64,000 nucleotides of DNA, from NCBI GenBank assembly GCA_009837445.1, contig VXTM01000020.1:1-64000 (forward strand). The letters run 5' to 3'. The notes beneath the pieces are model-generated. The model ran no database searches. It was not told where the DNA came from and worked only from the letters and a program-made list of their open reading frames with translations. A program made the position numbers and the translations under genes. The stretch's first letter is position 1. Each line of letters starts with the position of its first letter. This document shows, piece after piece, positions 49,457 through 57,852 of the stretch. The DNA comes from Acidimicrobiaceae bacterium. Lineage in GTDB: Bacteria; Actinomycetota; Acidimicrobiia; Acidimicrobiales; Aldehydirespiratoraceae.

Positions 49457-49879
49457 TCAGCCACGGGGCATACCTGCGTCGAGCCAGGACTGCAGCATCA
49501 CTGCGGCCGCCACCTGGTCGACAACGCCACGCCTTTCAGGGCCCTTCATCTGCTGCTCCATGAGGCTCCGCTCCGCGATGACGGTAGTCAGCCGTTCATC
49601 GTAGGAAACGACAGGCACGGCCAGGAACCGCTCAAGGCGGTCGATCTCGGCGCGGGCTCCCACCGCGGCGGGACCCTCGGTGCCGTCGAGCGAGATCGGC
49701 AACCCGACCACCACGATCTCGGCCTGCCATTCGGTCACCCGATCAGCAATGGTCCTCAGGTCTCGTTCCGGGTCTCCGCTGCGAACGAGCGTCTCGACCG
49801 GAGTCGCTACCGTCCCCGCCGAGTCGCACACCGCGACACCGACCCTGCGCTCTCCCAGATCGAGCCCCAAGGCTCGCAC
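49457..49879 (-). CDS. ruvX: Holliday junction resolvase-like protein RuvX/YqgF
   Basis: An RNase H-fold nuclease family member, implicated in pre-16S rRNA processing and possibly recombination. Motifs are LGLDLGERRVGVAV, VVGLPISLDGTEG, YDERLTT and VDQVAAAVMLQSWL. The GTG at 49879 follows the alaS stop by one base and gives 140 residues; the track start at 49939 overlaps alaS. The alaS-ruvX-mltG order is conserved in many Gram-positives. Confidence 0.93.
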   Translation of the reverse strand: MRALGLDLGERRVGVAVCDSAGTVATPVETLVRSGDPERDLRTIADRVTEWQAEIVVVGLPISLDGTEGPAAVGARAEIDRLERFLAVPVVSYDERLTTVIAERSLMEQQMKGPERRGVVDQVAAAVMLQSWLDAGMPRG

Positions 49880-49880
49880 G

Positions 49881-52457
49881 TCAGTTGATGCCGGCCGCGG
49901 CGCGAGCCAGGTCGAGGGCCTCGTCGAGGCGACCGGCATCCCGGCCCCCGGCGACGCACAGGTCGGCAGCGGGCTTTCCGCCGCCGCCGATGGTCTTCTT
50001 GGCCTCGGTGATCAGGTCGCCGGCGTGCAACCCGCTGTCGGTGGTGGCGGCAGCAGCCAGGGCGGCTCCCCCGGAGTCGAGCGCAGTTCCCAGGACCACC
50101 GCTCTCACTCCGTCGACATCGCGGATCGACACGGCCAGGTCGCGCAGGCCGTCACGGCCCACGTCATCGACCCGGGCCACCACCACGCCGTCCACCGCTG
50201 CGGCAGCCAGCTCCGGAGCCCTTCCGAGCGCCACCCTGCGCCTCAGTTCGGTCACCTCGGCCCGCAACGCCTTGGTCTCACCCTGACGCTTGGCCACCCC
50301 GTCGGCGAGCTCGGCCGAGGGCACCCCCAGCGACCGGGCCACATCCTCTATGAGCGACTGCTGGCTGCGCAGCAGACCGAGCGTGTCATAGCCGGTGATG
50401 GCCTCCAGGCGGCGCATGTTGGCACCGATCGATGCCTCCGATGTGATGTGGAACGCACCGATGTCGCCCAGGGCCCGCACATGGGTGCCGCCGCACAGCT
50501 CAACCGAGTGTCGACCGGCCTCCAGCACCCTCACCACCTCGCCGTACTTCTCACCGAAGAAGGCGATGGCACCCAGCTGCTGGGCCCGATCGAAGGTCGT
50601 CTCGAAGTGGCGGCACGACGCGTTGTCGAGCACCTCGGAGTTGACCAGGTCCTCCACCTGCGTGATCTGTTCGGCGGTAAGGGCCTCGTAATGGCTGAAG
50701 TCGAAGCGGAGCCGGTCGGGTCCGACCCAGGATCCCTGCTGCTTGACGTGCTCGCCGAGGACCTCCCGCAGCGCCCAATGCAGGATGTGGGTGGCGGTGT
50801 GGTTGCGGCGGATACCGGCCCGGCGCTCGGAGTCGACGGCTGCGGTCACCCTGTCGCCGACCTGCAGCTCGCCCTCGATGGGCTCGACGATGTGGACATG
50901 CAGCTCGTCGACGGCGTACACGGTGTCGGTGACCCGCGCCCTGGCCCCGGTCGCCTCGCACGAGATCTCGCCGGTGTCCCCGATCTGGCCGCCGCTCTCG
51001 GCGTAGAACGGCGTGCGATCCAGAACGACCCGCCCGCCGGAGGCGTACAGCACCTCAGCCTCCGACGTCAGCTCGGCCCGCCCGCAGAACTCGGTCGGAC
51101 CCGCGGCGGACAGCAGGGCCACGAACGGCGTCACATCGTCGGCGGCGGCCACCGAACGGGCACTGCGGGCCCGTTCCTGCTGCTCGGACATCGCGGCCGC
51201 GAAGCCCTCTGTGTCCACCTCGACGCCTCTCTCCGCGGCGATCTCCACGGTGACCTCGAGGGGGAAGCCGTACGTGTCGTGCAGCAGGAAGGCGACATCG
51301 CCGTCGATCCGCTCGCCCGGCGCGAGGCCGGCCATTCGCCCGTCGAGGATGGCCTGTCCGGTGCGCAGCGTCTGGCGGAACCTCTGCTCCTCGCGGTCGA
51401 TCACGTCTCGCACGTAGCCGTGGTTGCGGGCCAAGTCCGGGTAGGCCTCGGCCATCACGTCCACCAACGCGTCGACCATGCCGCCCATGACGGGATCGGT
51501 CACGCCCAGCAGGTAGGCGTGGCGCACGGCTCGCCGGATGATGCGCCGCAGCACGTAGCCGCGGTCCTCGTTGGAGGGGAACACGCCGTCGCTCACCAGC
51601 AGCGATGTGGACCGGGCGTGATCGGCGAGTATCCGGAGCGACACGTCGCGGGCCTCGGTTTCGCCCAGCTTGGCCCCGGAGAGGCGCTGAGCCGCGTCGA
51701 GAAGGGTCACAAACTCGTCGGTCTCCCACACCGAGTCAACGCCTTGGAGCACGGCCACGGTGCGCTCAAGACCCAGGCCAGTGTCGATCGACGGCTTGGG
51801 CAGCGGGATCTCGGTACCGTCGGCGGTGCTCTCGAACTGCATGAACACGAGGTTCCAGACCTCGATGTAGCGCTCCTCGCCGCCGTGGGCGGGGCCGCCG
51901 CCCGGGCCGTAGGCGGGCCCCTTGTCCCAGAAGATCTCCGAGCACGGGCCGCAGGGGCCGACGTCGGCCATGCGCCAGTAGTTGTCCTCGCCGAGGCGCT
52001 GGATCCGCTCGGCGGGCACGCCGACCTCGTCGCGCCAGATGGCCTCGGCCTCGTCGTCGCTGAGGTGCACCGTCACCCACAGGCGCTCGGGGTCGAGGCC
52101 CAGCACGCCGGTGACGAGCTCCCAGGCCCAGGCGCAGGCGTCCGACTTGAAGTAGTCGCCGAAGCTGAAGTTGCCGAGCATCTCGAAGAAGGTCAGGTGC
52201 CGGGAGGTGCGTCCAATCTCATCGAGGTCGTTGTGCTTGCCGCCGGCCCGCACGCACTTCTGGACGGTGACGGCCCTCGGGAAGGGGGCCGGCTGCTCGC
52301 CGGTGAAGTACGCCTTGAACGGCACCATGCCGGCCACCGTGAACAGCAGGGTGGGGTCGTGGGGGATCAGGCTGGCCGAGGGATGGTGGGTGTGGCCCCG
52401 CTCGACGAAGAAGTCGACGAAGGCCTTTCGGACCTCCGCCGCGGTCATCGCCTTCAT
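49881..52457 (-). CDS. alaS: Alanyl-tRNA synthetase
   Basis: A class II synthetase charging tRNA-Ala. The catalytic domain fills the N-terminal half (HPSASLIPHDPTLLFTVAGM, GRTSRHLTFFEMLGNFSFGD). The editing domain has HTATH near residue 553 and CGGTHV near 653, and the C-terminal C-Ala domain is Gly-rich (GGGGKPAADLCVAGG). At 858 residues it is a little short but complete. The ATG overlaps the stop of the preceding small gene (ATGA). Confidence 0.98.
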   Translation of the reverse strand: MKAMTAAEVRKAFVDFFVERGHTHHPSASLIPHDPTLLFTVAGMVPFKAYFTGEQPAPFPRAVTVQKCVRAGGKHNDLDEIGRTSRHLTFFEMLGNFSFGDYFKSDACAWAWELVTGVLGLDPERLWVTVHLSDDEAEAIWRDEVGVPAERIQRLGEDNYWRMADVGPCGPCSEIFWDKGPAYGPGGGPAHGGEERYIEVWNLVFMQFESTADGTEIPLPKPSIDTGLGLERTVAVLQGVDSVWETDEFVTLLDAAQRLSGAKLGETEARDVSLRILADHARSTSLLVSDGVFPSNEDRGYVLRRIIRRAVRHAYLLGVTDPVMGGMVDALVDVMAEAYPDLARNHGYVRDVIDREEQRFRQTLRTGQAILDGRMAGLAPGERIDGDVAFLLHDTYGFPLEVTVEIAAERGVEVDTEGFAAAMSEQQERARSARSVAAADDVTPFVALLSAAGPTEFCGRAELTSEAEVLYASGGRVVLDRTPFYAESGGQIGDTGEISCEATGARARVTDTVYAVDELHVHIVEPIEGELQVGDRVTAAVDSERRAGIRRNHTATHILHWALREVLGEHVKQQGSWVGPDRLRFDFSHYEALTAEQITQVEDLVNSEVLDNASCRHFETTFDRAQQLGAIAFFGEKYGEVVRVLEAGRHSVELCGGTHVRALGDIGAFHITSEASIGANMRRLEAITGYDTLGLLRSQQSLIEDVARSLGVPSAELADGVAKRQGETKALRAEVTELRRRVALGRAPELAAAAVDGVVVARVDDVGRDGLRDLAVSIRDVDGVRAVVLGTALDSGGAALAAAATTDSGLHAGDLITEAKKTIGGGGKPAADLCVAGGRDAGRLDEALDLARAAAGIN

Positions 52458-52774
52458 CGATCAGGCGCTCCTGAGTCCGGTCCTCCGCCGTCATCGCGCA
52501 GCTCCGACTCGGTGTCGCGCATGGCCTCGCGCCCCTCGGCGACGGCATGACGGATGTCGTCGGCGATCCGCCGGGCCTCGCGCCCGAGGTTCCGGGCACT
52601 GTCGGTCGCGGTCTGCTGAGCCCGCTGCGCGGCCTCCCTTGACCGGTCGGCCACCGCATTGCGGACGTTCTCCGGCGTGTACTTCTCGGCGGCGGCGCGG
52701 GCCTTGCTGCGCACCCACGCGGCCGTCCCGAGTCCGGCCGCATAGCCGGCGCCGAGCCACCACAGCCGTTTCAT
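52454..52774 (-). CDS. Small DUF6167-like protein
   Basis: A 106-residue protein with a short hydrophobic N-terminus (LWWLGAGYAAGLGTAAW) and a long charged helical region that resembles apolipoprotein- or YtxH-like amphipathic helices. The position between a DUF948 gene and alaS is the one occupied by DUF6167 proteins in Streptomyces. Both ends overlap neighbours by 4 bases (ATGA), so it is translated with them. Function unknown. Confidence 0.75.
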   Translation of the reverse strand: MKRLWWLGAGYAAGLGTAAWVRSKARAAAEKYTPENVRNAVADRSREAAQRAQQTATDSARNLGREARRIADDIRHAVAEGREAMRDTESELRDDGGGPDSGAPDR

Positions 52775-53259
52775 CGCCGCCGCCTCCGGGTCCGGCGGGA
52801 GCCTCCAGCCTCGCTCCGCCGGCGTGACGCGGCGACCGGCGACGAGGCGACGGGCACTCTCTCGGACCCGCCCGGCGGCGCCACATCGAGGGCCCGGCGG
52901 CTGCGGCGCCGGTCTCGCAGGCGACGTCCGGCCTGGCCCGCGCCCGACACCAGCGACAGGCCCTTGATCAGCGGCGGGGCGAACGCCCGGTGGGTGAGCC
53001 GGCTGGCGTGGTCGACGGTGGCGGCGATGCGCTCGGCCCGCCCAATCACGCGGTCTACACGGTGCAGCTCGGCGTCGGCCTTGGTGACGGTGGCATGGAG
53101 GTCATCCACCATGGGCAGCGCCGAGTCCCTGAGGTCGTCGACCACGTCGCGCAGCTCCCGCATGGTCCGCACCAGCGAGATGACGGCCACGGTGAGGACG
53201 GCCACGGTCGCCAGGCAGACGACGGTGACGATCACTGCGGCCAGGTCGACAGCGCTCAC
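52771..53259 (-). CDS. DUF948-family membrane protein
   Basis: A 162-residue protein with one N-terminal transmembrane helix (about residues 5-30) and a predicted coiled coil (RTMRELRDVVDDLRDSALP onward). The C-terminus is very basic, with many Arg and Ser. The track ORF starts at 53577 inside rarA; the GTG at 53259 is supported by a -10 hexamer 6 bases upstream. Function unknown, conserved next to alaS in Actinobacteria. Confidence 0.8.
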   Translation of the reverse strand: MSAVDLAAVIVTVVCLATVAVLTVAVISLVRTMRELRDVVDDLRDSALPMVDDLHATVTKADAELHRVDRVIGRAERIAATVDHASRLTHRAFAPPLIKGLSLVSGAGQAGRRLRDRRRSRRALDVAPPGGSERVPVASSPVAASRRRSEAGGSRRTRRRRR

Positions 53260-53265
53260 CCAGTC

Positions 53266-53271
53266 AAGATA
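53266..53271 (-). promoter_or_regulatory. -10 hexamer TATCTT of the DUF948-alaS unit
   Basis: TATCTT is followed by exactly 6 bases and the GTG of the DUF948 gene, so this transcription unit (DUF948, DUF6167, alaS, ruvX, mltG, aroE) probably begins with a leaderless mRNA. Confidence 0.5.
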
Positions 53272-53330
53272 CCGGCAACCCCAGCAACCCCAGAGGCCGA
53301 GCGGCTTGACGTACGCGAACGGCCTGCTAG

Positions 53331-53380
53331 AGCGAGGCCGTGGCCCGAGCGGCCCGTGAGCGCAGCGAACAGGAGCGGGG
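53331..53380 (+). repeat. Intergenic repeat, copy B
   Basis: This 50-base stretch matches copy A (10431-10480, opposite strand) at 47 of 50 positions. It lies directly after the rarA stop codon. The 13-base direct repeats that flank copy A are not present here. Its GC-rich palindromic segments could form a hairpin and might serve as the rarA 3' end. Confidence 0.75.
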
Positions 53381-53383
53381 AAC

Positions 53384-54706
53384 CTAGGAGGGTTCGGGGC
53401 TGGGCCGATGCTTGCGAAGGGTGGCTTCGGCGCCGTGATCTGACGGCTCGTAGTAGACGTTGCCGGCCACGTCGGCGGGCCGATGCTCCTGGGGGACCCA
53501 CCCGTCGGGGTGGTCGTGGGGGTAGCGGTACCCCTCGCCGTGGCCCAGGGACTTCGCGCCCTGGTAATGGGCGTCACGCAAGTGCATGGGCACCTCCCCC
53601 GCCCCGGCGGCCCGGGCGTCGGAGGCGGCCCGGCCCAGAGCGACCGTCACCCTGTTGGACTTCGGGGCGGTGGCCAGACGTACCACCGCATGGGCCAGGT
53701 TGAGCTGGGCCTCGGGCAGGCCGACGTACTCCACGGCCCGGGCGGCGGCGTCGGCCACCAGCAGGGCGCCGTCGTCCGCCATTCCGATGTCCTCGGAGGC
53801 CAGGATCACCAGCCGCCGGGCGATGAAGCGGGGATCCTCCCCCGCCTCCAGCATCCGGGCCAGCCAGTACAGGCCGGCGTCGGTATCGGAGCCCCGGATG
53901 CTCTTGATGAACGCGCTGATCACGTCGTAGTGGCCGTCACGGCCGTAGCGCACCGCCTTGGCGTCGGCGGCCGCCTCGGCGTCGGCCAGCGTCACGTGGA
54001 CCGGGCCCGGCGGAGCCGCACCGGACCCTGCTCCGGTCCGGCGGCCGGCCAGCGCCACGGCCACCTCGATGCCGGTGAGGGCGTGGCGGCCGTCACCTCC
54101 GCTGCGGGCCGCGAGATGCTCGACGGCTTCGTCGTCGGCGCTGGCCTTCTCGGTGGCCAGGCCCCGGTGCACCAACTCGACGAGCGACTCATCGTCCAGC
54201 GGATTGAGCCGGAACAGCGTCGAGCGCGACATCAGCGGCGGATTGACCTCGAAGTGCGGGTTCTCGGTGGTAGCGCCGATCAGCACGATCAGGCCGTCCT
54301 CCACCGCGGGCAGCAGGGCGTCCTGCTGGGCCTTGTTGAAACGGTGGACCTCGTCGAGGAACAGGATCGTGCCTGTGCCCTGGGTGCCGAGGCGGTCCCT
54401 GGCCCGCTCGATCACGGCTCGCACATCCTTGACTCCGGCAGTCACCGCCGACAGCTCCTCGAAGTACTTAGCGGTGGTGAGGGCCACCACCCGGGCCAGC
54501 GTGGTCTTGCCCGTACCCGGCGGCCCCCACAGGATCACCGACGACAGCCGGTCCGACGCGATCAGCTCCCGCAACGGCCGCCCCGGCCCGACCAGGTGGT
54601 CCTGGCCCACGATCTCGTCCAGGGTGCGGGGCCGCAGCCGGGCCGCCAGCGGCGCCCGCGCTTGGAGGCGCTCAGCCGCGGCCGCATCGAACAGGTCCGG
54701 TGCCAC
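53384..54706 (-). CDS. rarA: Replication-associated recombination protein A (AAA+ ATPase)
   Basis: A clamp-loader-like ATPase acting at stalled forks. Walker A is WGPPGTGKTTLARV (about residues 57-70), Walker B is ILFLDEVHRFNKAQQD, and the conserved C-terminus includes YWLARMLEAGEDPRFIARRLV. At 440 residues it is normal. The GTG has no Shine-Dalgarno; TAGGGT lies 6 bases upstream. Confidence 0.96.
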   Translation of the reverse strand: MAPDLFDAAAAERLQARAPLAARLRPRTLDEIVGQDHLVGPGRPLRELIASDRLSSVILWGPPGTGKTTLARVVALTTAKYFEELSAVTAGVKDVRAVIERARDRLGTQGTGTILFLDEVHRFNKAQQDALLPAVEDGLIVLIGATTENPHFEVNPPLMSRSTLFRLNPLDDESLVELVHRGLATEKASADDEAVEHLAARSGGDGRHALTGIEVAVALAGRRTGAGSGAAPPGPVHVTLADAEAAADAKAVRYGRDGHYDVISAFIKSIRGSDTDAGLYWLARMLEAGEDPRFIARRLVILASEDIGMADDGALLVADAAARAVEYVGLPEAQLNLAHAVVRLATAPKSNRVTVALGRAASDARAAGAGEVPMHLRDAHYQGAKSLGHGEGYRYPHDHPDGWVPQEHRPADVAGNVYYEPSDHGAEATLRKHRPSPEPS

Positions 54707-54712
54707 CCCCTG

Positions 54713-54718
54713 ACCCTA
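54713..54718 (-). promoter_or_regulatory. -10 hexamer TAGGGT of rarA, leaderless configuration
   Basis: TAGGGT is followed by exactly 6 bases and then the rarA GTG; no -35 consensus is visible. Confidence 0.5.
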
Positions 54719-54747
54719 GGTCCTTAGGCCTCGCACCAGCGGACCCC

Positions 54748-56499
54748 TCAGGCTGGGGGGAGGACTCTCAGGCCTAGTTCTTGGAGGTGGGTGTCGGCTA
54801 TGGGGCTGGGGGCGTCGGTGAGGGGATCGGCGCCGGACTGGGTCTTCGGGAAGGCGATGACCTCGCGGATGTTCTCCTCCGCCACCAGCAGGGCGCCCAG
54901 GCGGTCGAGGCCGACCGCGAAGCCGGCGTGGGGCGGGGCGCCGTAGCGGAACGCGTCGAGCAGGAAGCCGAAGCGCTCCTGGGCCTCGTCGGGTGCTATG
55001 CCCAGGACCTCGAAGATGCGCTGCTGGATGTCGCGCCGGTGGATCCTGACACTGCCAGATCCGAGCTCCCAGCCGTTGAGCACCAGGTCATAGGCCTGGC
55101 TGCGGATGCCGAGCAGCGCCTCGCCGTCGAGTGGCTGTCCCGACATGAGTAACGGCAGGTCGTCGGTGTGGGGCATGGTGAAGGGATGGTGCGACGGGAT
55201 CGGCTCGCCCTCGGCGTTGAGCCCCTCGAACAGCGGGAAGTCGACCACCCACAGGTAGTTGAAGCGGCCGTCGTTGACGGGCGGACGGCCCAGCTCCAGG
55301 CGCAGCAGCCCCAGCACGTGGCGGACCAGCGGGCGCTCGTCGGCCACCAGGAACACCATGTCTCCCGGCCGGGCCTCGAGGGCCTCGATCACCGCCGCGC
55401 CCTCATCCGGGGACAGGAACTTGGCCACCCCGGCGTCGAGCGCTGAGCCGCCCTCCTCGGTGGCGACGACCCGCATCCAGGCCAGGCCCTTGGCTCCCCA
55501 GCGCTGGCAGGTGGCTACCAACTCGTCGACCCGGCTGCGGGGGAGGTCCTCGGCGCCGCCGGTCAGGCAGATGCCCTTCACGCAGGGCGCCTGGAACACC
55601 CGGGCCTGGGTGTCGGCAAAGATCGGGGTGAGCTCGGCCAGCTCCATGCCGAAGCGGGTGTCGGGCTTGTCGGAGCCGAACCGCTCCATGGCGTCGTGCC
55701 AGGTCATGCGTTCGAAGGTGCCGGGATCATGCCCGGCGACCTCGACGGTGGCCTCAGCCACGGCCCGCGTCACGAAACCGAGCACATCATCGCGGGTCGC
55801 GAACGACGCCTCCACGTCGAGCTGGGAGAACTCGAACTGGCGGTCGGCTCGCAGGTCCTCGTCCCGCAGGCAGCGGGCGATCTGGTAGTAGCGGTCGACG
55901 CCGCCGACCATGGTGAGCTGCTTGAAGATCTGCGGGCTCTGGGGCAGGGCGTAGAACGAGCCCGGCTCCTTGCGGGACGGCACCACGAAGTCGCGGGCCC
56001 CCTCGGGGGTGGAGGCGATGAGCATCGGGGTCTCAACCTCTACGAAGCCCTGAGCGTCCATGGCCCGCCGGATGGCCCGGTTGACCGCGGCCCGGGCCCG
56101 CAGGTTTCGCTGCATGCGGGGTTTGCGCAGGTCTACGTAGCGGTGACGCAGGCGAAGCGTCTCGTCCACATCGGTGCGCTCGTCGAGGGGGAACGGCGGC
56201 GGCTCGGCCCTCGACAGCAGCTCGACCTCGCAGTCCTGGAGCTCGATCTCGCCGGTGGCCAGCGCGGGATTGGCGGTGCCCTCGGGGCGCAGCGTGACGG
56301 TTCCGGTGATGCGCACCACGTACTCCGAGCGCAGGTCGCGAGCGCCGTCCACCACGCACTGGAGCACGCCCGTGTGATCGCGCAGGTCAATGAAGGCGAG
56401 GTGCTCGCTGTGCTCGCGGCGGCGGTCCACCCAACCGCACACGGCGACGGAACGGCCCGCTTCGCCGGCTCCCAGGCGGCCGCACAGGTCGGTCCTCAT
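54748..56499 (-). CDS. aspS: Aspartyl-tRNA synthetase
   Basis: A class IIb synthetase. The N-terminal OB anticodon-binding domain (VAVCGWVDRRREHSEHLAFIDLRD) is followed by the catalytic core with the bacterial GAD insertion domain in the middle, then motif 3 (AVGLDRLGALL). The ATG at 56499 gives 583 residues; a GTG at 56523 overlapping the hisS stop (GTGA) is an alternative adding 8 residues. Whether it is discriminating or also charges tRNA-Asn cannot be read directly. Confidence 0.96.
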   Translation of the reverse strand: MRTDLCGRLGAGEAGRSVAVCGWVDRRREHSEHLAFIDLRDHTGVLQCVVDGARDLRSEYVVRITGTVTLRPEGTANPALATGEIELQDCEVELLSRAEPPPFPLDERTDVDETLRLRHRYVDLRKPRMQRNLRARAAVNRAIRRAMDAQGFVEVETPMLIASTPEGARDFVVPSRKEPGSFYALPQSPQIFKQLTMVGGVDRYYQIARCLRDEDLRADRQFEFSQLDVEASFATRDDVLGFVTRAVAEATVEVAGHDPGTFERMTWHDAMERFGSDKPDTRFGMELAELTPIFADTQARVFQAPCVKGICLTGGAEDLPRSRVDELVATCQRWGAKGLAWMRVVATEEGGSALDAGVAKFLSPDEGAAVIEALEARPGDMVFLVADERPLVRHVLGLLRLELGRPPVNDGRFNYLWVVDFPLFEGLNAEGEPIPSHHPFTMPHTDDLPLLMSGQPLDGEALLGIRSQAYDLVLNGWELGSGSVRIHRRDIQQRIFEVLGIAPDEAQERFGFLLDAFRYGAPPHAGFAVGLDRLGALLVAEENIREVIAFPKTQSGADPLTDAPSPIADTHLQELGLRVLPPA

Positions 56500-56519
56500 G
56501 GCGGTGCCGTCGCTCCCGG

Positions 56520-57797
56520 TCACGGTGCCGCACCCGCCAGCATCTCGGCCACCGCCACCACGACCTCGGGCTCGGGGACCTGGCGCTGGCCGCCGCCGGG
56601 GCGCATGTCGCGCACGGTGGCCGTTCCCGCGGCCTGCTCGTCGGGGCCGACGATCACCGCCACGCTCGCCCCGGATCGGTCGGCCCGCTTCATCTGGGCT
56701 TTCATGGAACGGCCGCCGAAGGCCCGGTCCACGCCCAGGCCCGCCTGCCGGAGCCGGTCGCAGAGCACCGCTGCGTTCAGGCCGCCGGCGACGTCCACCA
56801 CGAACACCTGCACCGGCGGCGAGGCCCCGCCGAAGGCGCCCTCGGCGTCGCAGGCCAGCAGGATGCGGTCGACGCCCAGAGCGAATCCGATGCCGGGCGT
56901 CGGGGGCCCGCCCAGTTCCTCGACCAGCCCGTCGTAGCGGCCGCCGCCCCCGACTGCGTTCTGGGCGGTGTCGAGCGCGTCGGCCACGAACTCGAAGGTG
57001 GTGCGGGTGTAGTAGTCGAGGCCGCGCACCAGTCGGGGCGAGACCTCGTAGGCCGCGTCGAGGCTGTCGAGCCCGGCCTTGACCGCGACGAAGTGCTCGG
57101 CCGAGGCCCCCGAGAGGAAGTCGGCCATCACCGGCGCCGCCGCGATCACGGGCTGGTCCTGCTCGCGCTTGGAGTCGAGCACCCGCAAGGGGTTGCGCTC
57201 CAGAGTTACGCGGGACTGCTCGGAGAGTTCGCCCCGCCGGTTCTGGAGGTAGTCGGCAAGCGCGGCGTCGTAAGCCGGGCGGCTCTCGGCATCTCCGAGG
57301 CTGTTGATCTGCAGGCGCACCTGCCTCATGCCGAGGGCCTCGTAGAAGCGCACGCCGAGTCCGATCACCTCGACGTCGGCGTAGGGATCGTCGGTGCCGA
57401 GGGTCTCCACCCCGACCTGGTCGAACTGCCGGTAGCGGCCGGCTTGGGGGCGCTCGTAACGAAACTGCGGGCCCGAGTACCAGATCTTCCACGGCACCGT
57501 CGGCCGGTGCTCGGCGAAGGCCCGGCAGACGCTGGCCGTCAACTCGGGCCGAAGGGCCAGATGCCGGGGAGGGTCGCCCTTGTCGAAGAACTCGAACAGT
57601 TCCTTGGTGACGACATCGTTGTTGGCGCCGAGACGCTGGAACACCCCGAGCTCCTCGAAGATGGGCGACTCCAGTAACTCGAAGCCGCTGCGGTCGGCCA
57701 GATCGGCGAACACGGACACCAACCGCCGCCTCCGGACCGACTCCGGCGGCAGGATGTCGCGGGTGCCCACAGGGGCGCGGAACAAGGGCTGGGCCAC
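56520..57797 (-). CDS. hisS: Histidyl-tRNA synthetase
   Basis: A class II synthetase charging tRNA-His. PVGTRDILPPES at the N-terminus, the histidine-specific motifs RGLDYYTRTTFEF and GGGGRYDGL, and the C-terminal anticodon domain are present. The track start at 57818 would include TAGCCT (57806-57811), which looks like a -10. I therefore prefer the GTG at 57797, 8 bases after it (425 residues). Confidence 0.96.
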   Translation of the reverse strand: MAQPLFRAPVGTRDILPPESVRRRRLVSVFADLADRSGFELLESPIFEELGVFQRLGANNDVVTKELFEFFDKGDPPRHLALRPELTASVCRAFAEHRPTVPWKIWYSGPQFRYERPQAGRYRQFDQVGVETLGTDDPYADVEVIGLGVRFYEALGMRQVRLQINSLGDAESRPAYDAALADYLQNRRGELSEQSRVTLERNPLRVLDSKREQDQPVIAAAPVMADFLSGASAEHFVAVKAGLDSLDAAYEVSPRLVRGLDYYTRTTFEFVADALDTAQNAVGGGGRYDGLVEELGGPPTPGIGFALGVDRILLACDAEGAFGGASPPVQVFVVDVAGGLNAAVLCDRLRQAGLGVDRAFGGRSMKAQMKRADRSGASVAVIVGPDEQAAGTATVRDMRPGGGQRQVPEPEVVVAVAEMLAGAAP

Positions 57798-57852
57798 GAC
57801 CCCCGAGGCTACCGCCACCCCGCTCCCGCTCAGGGGAGGTCGGGGGAACGTT

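Noticed and set aside
49680-52550. 956-aa plus-strand ORF
   Set aside because: It is the antisense shadow of alaS and ruvX; no motif, and its composition is that of an opposite frame.
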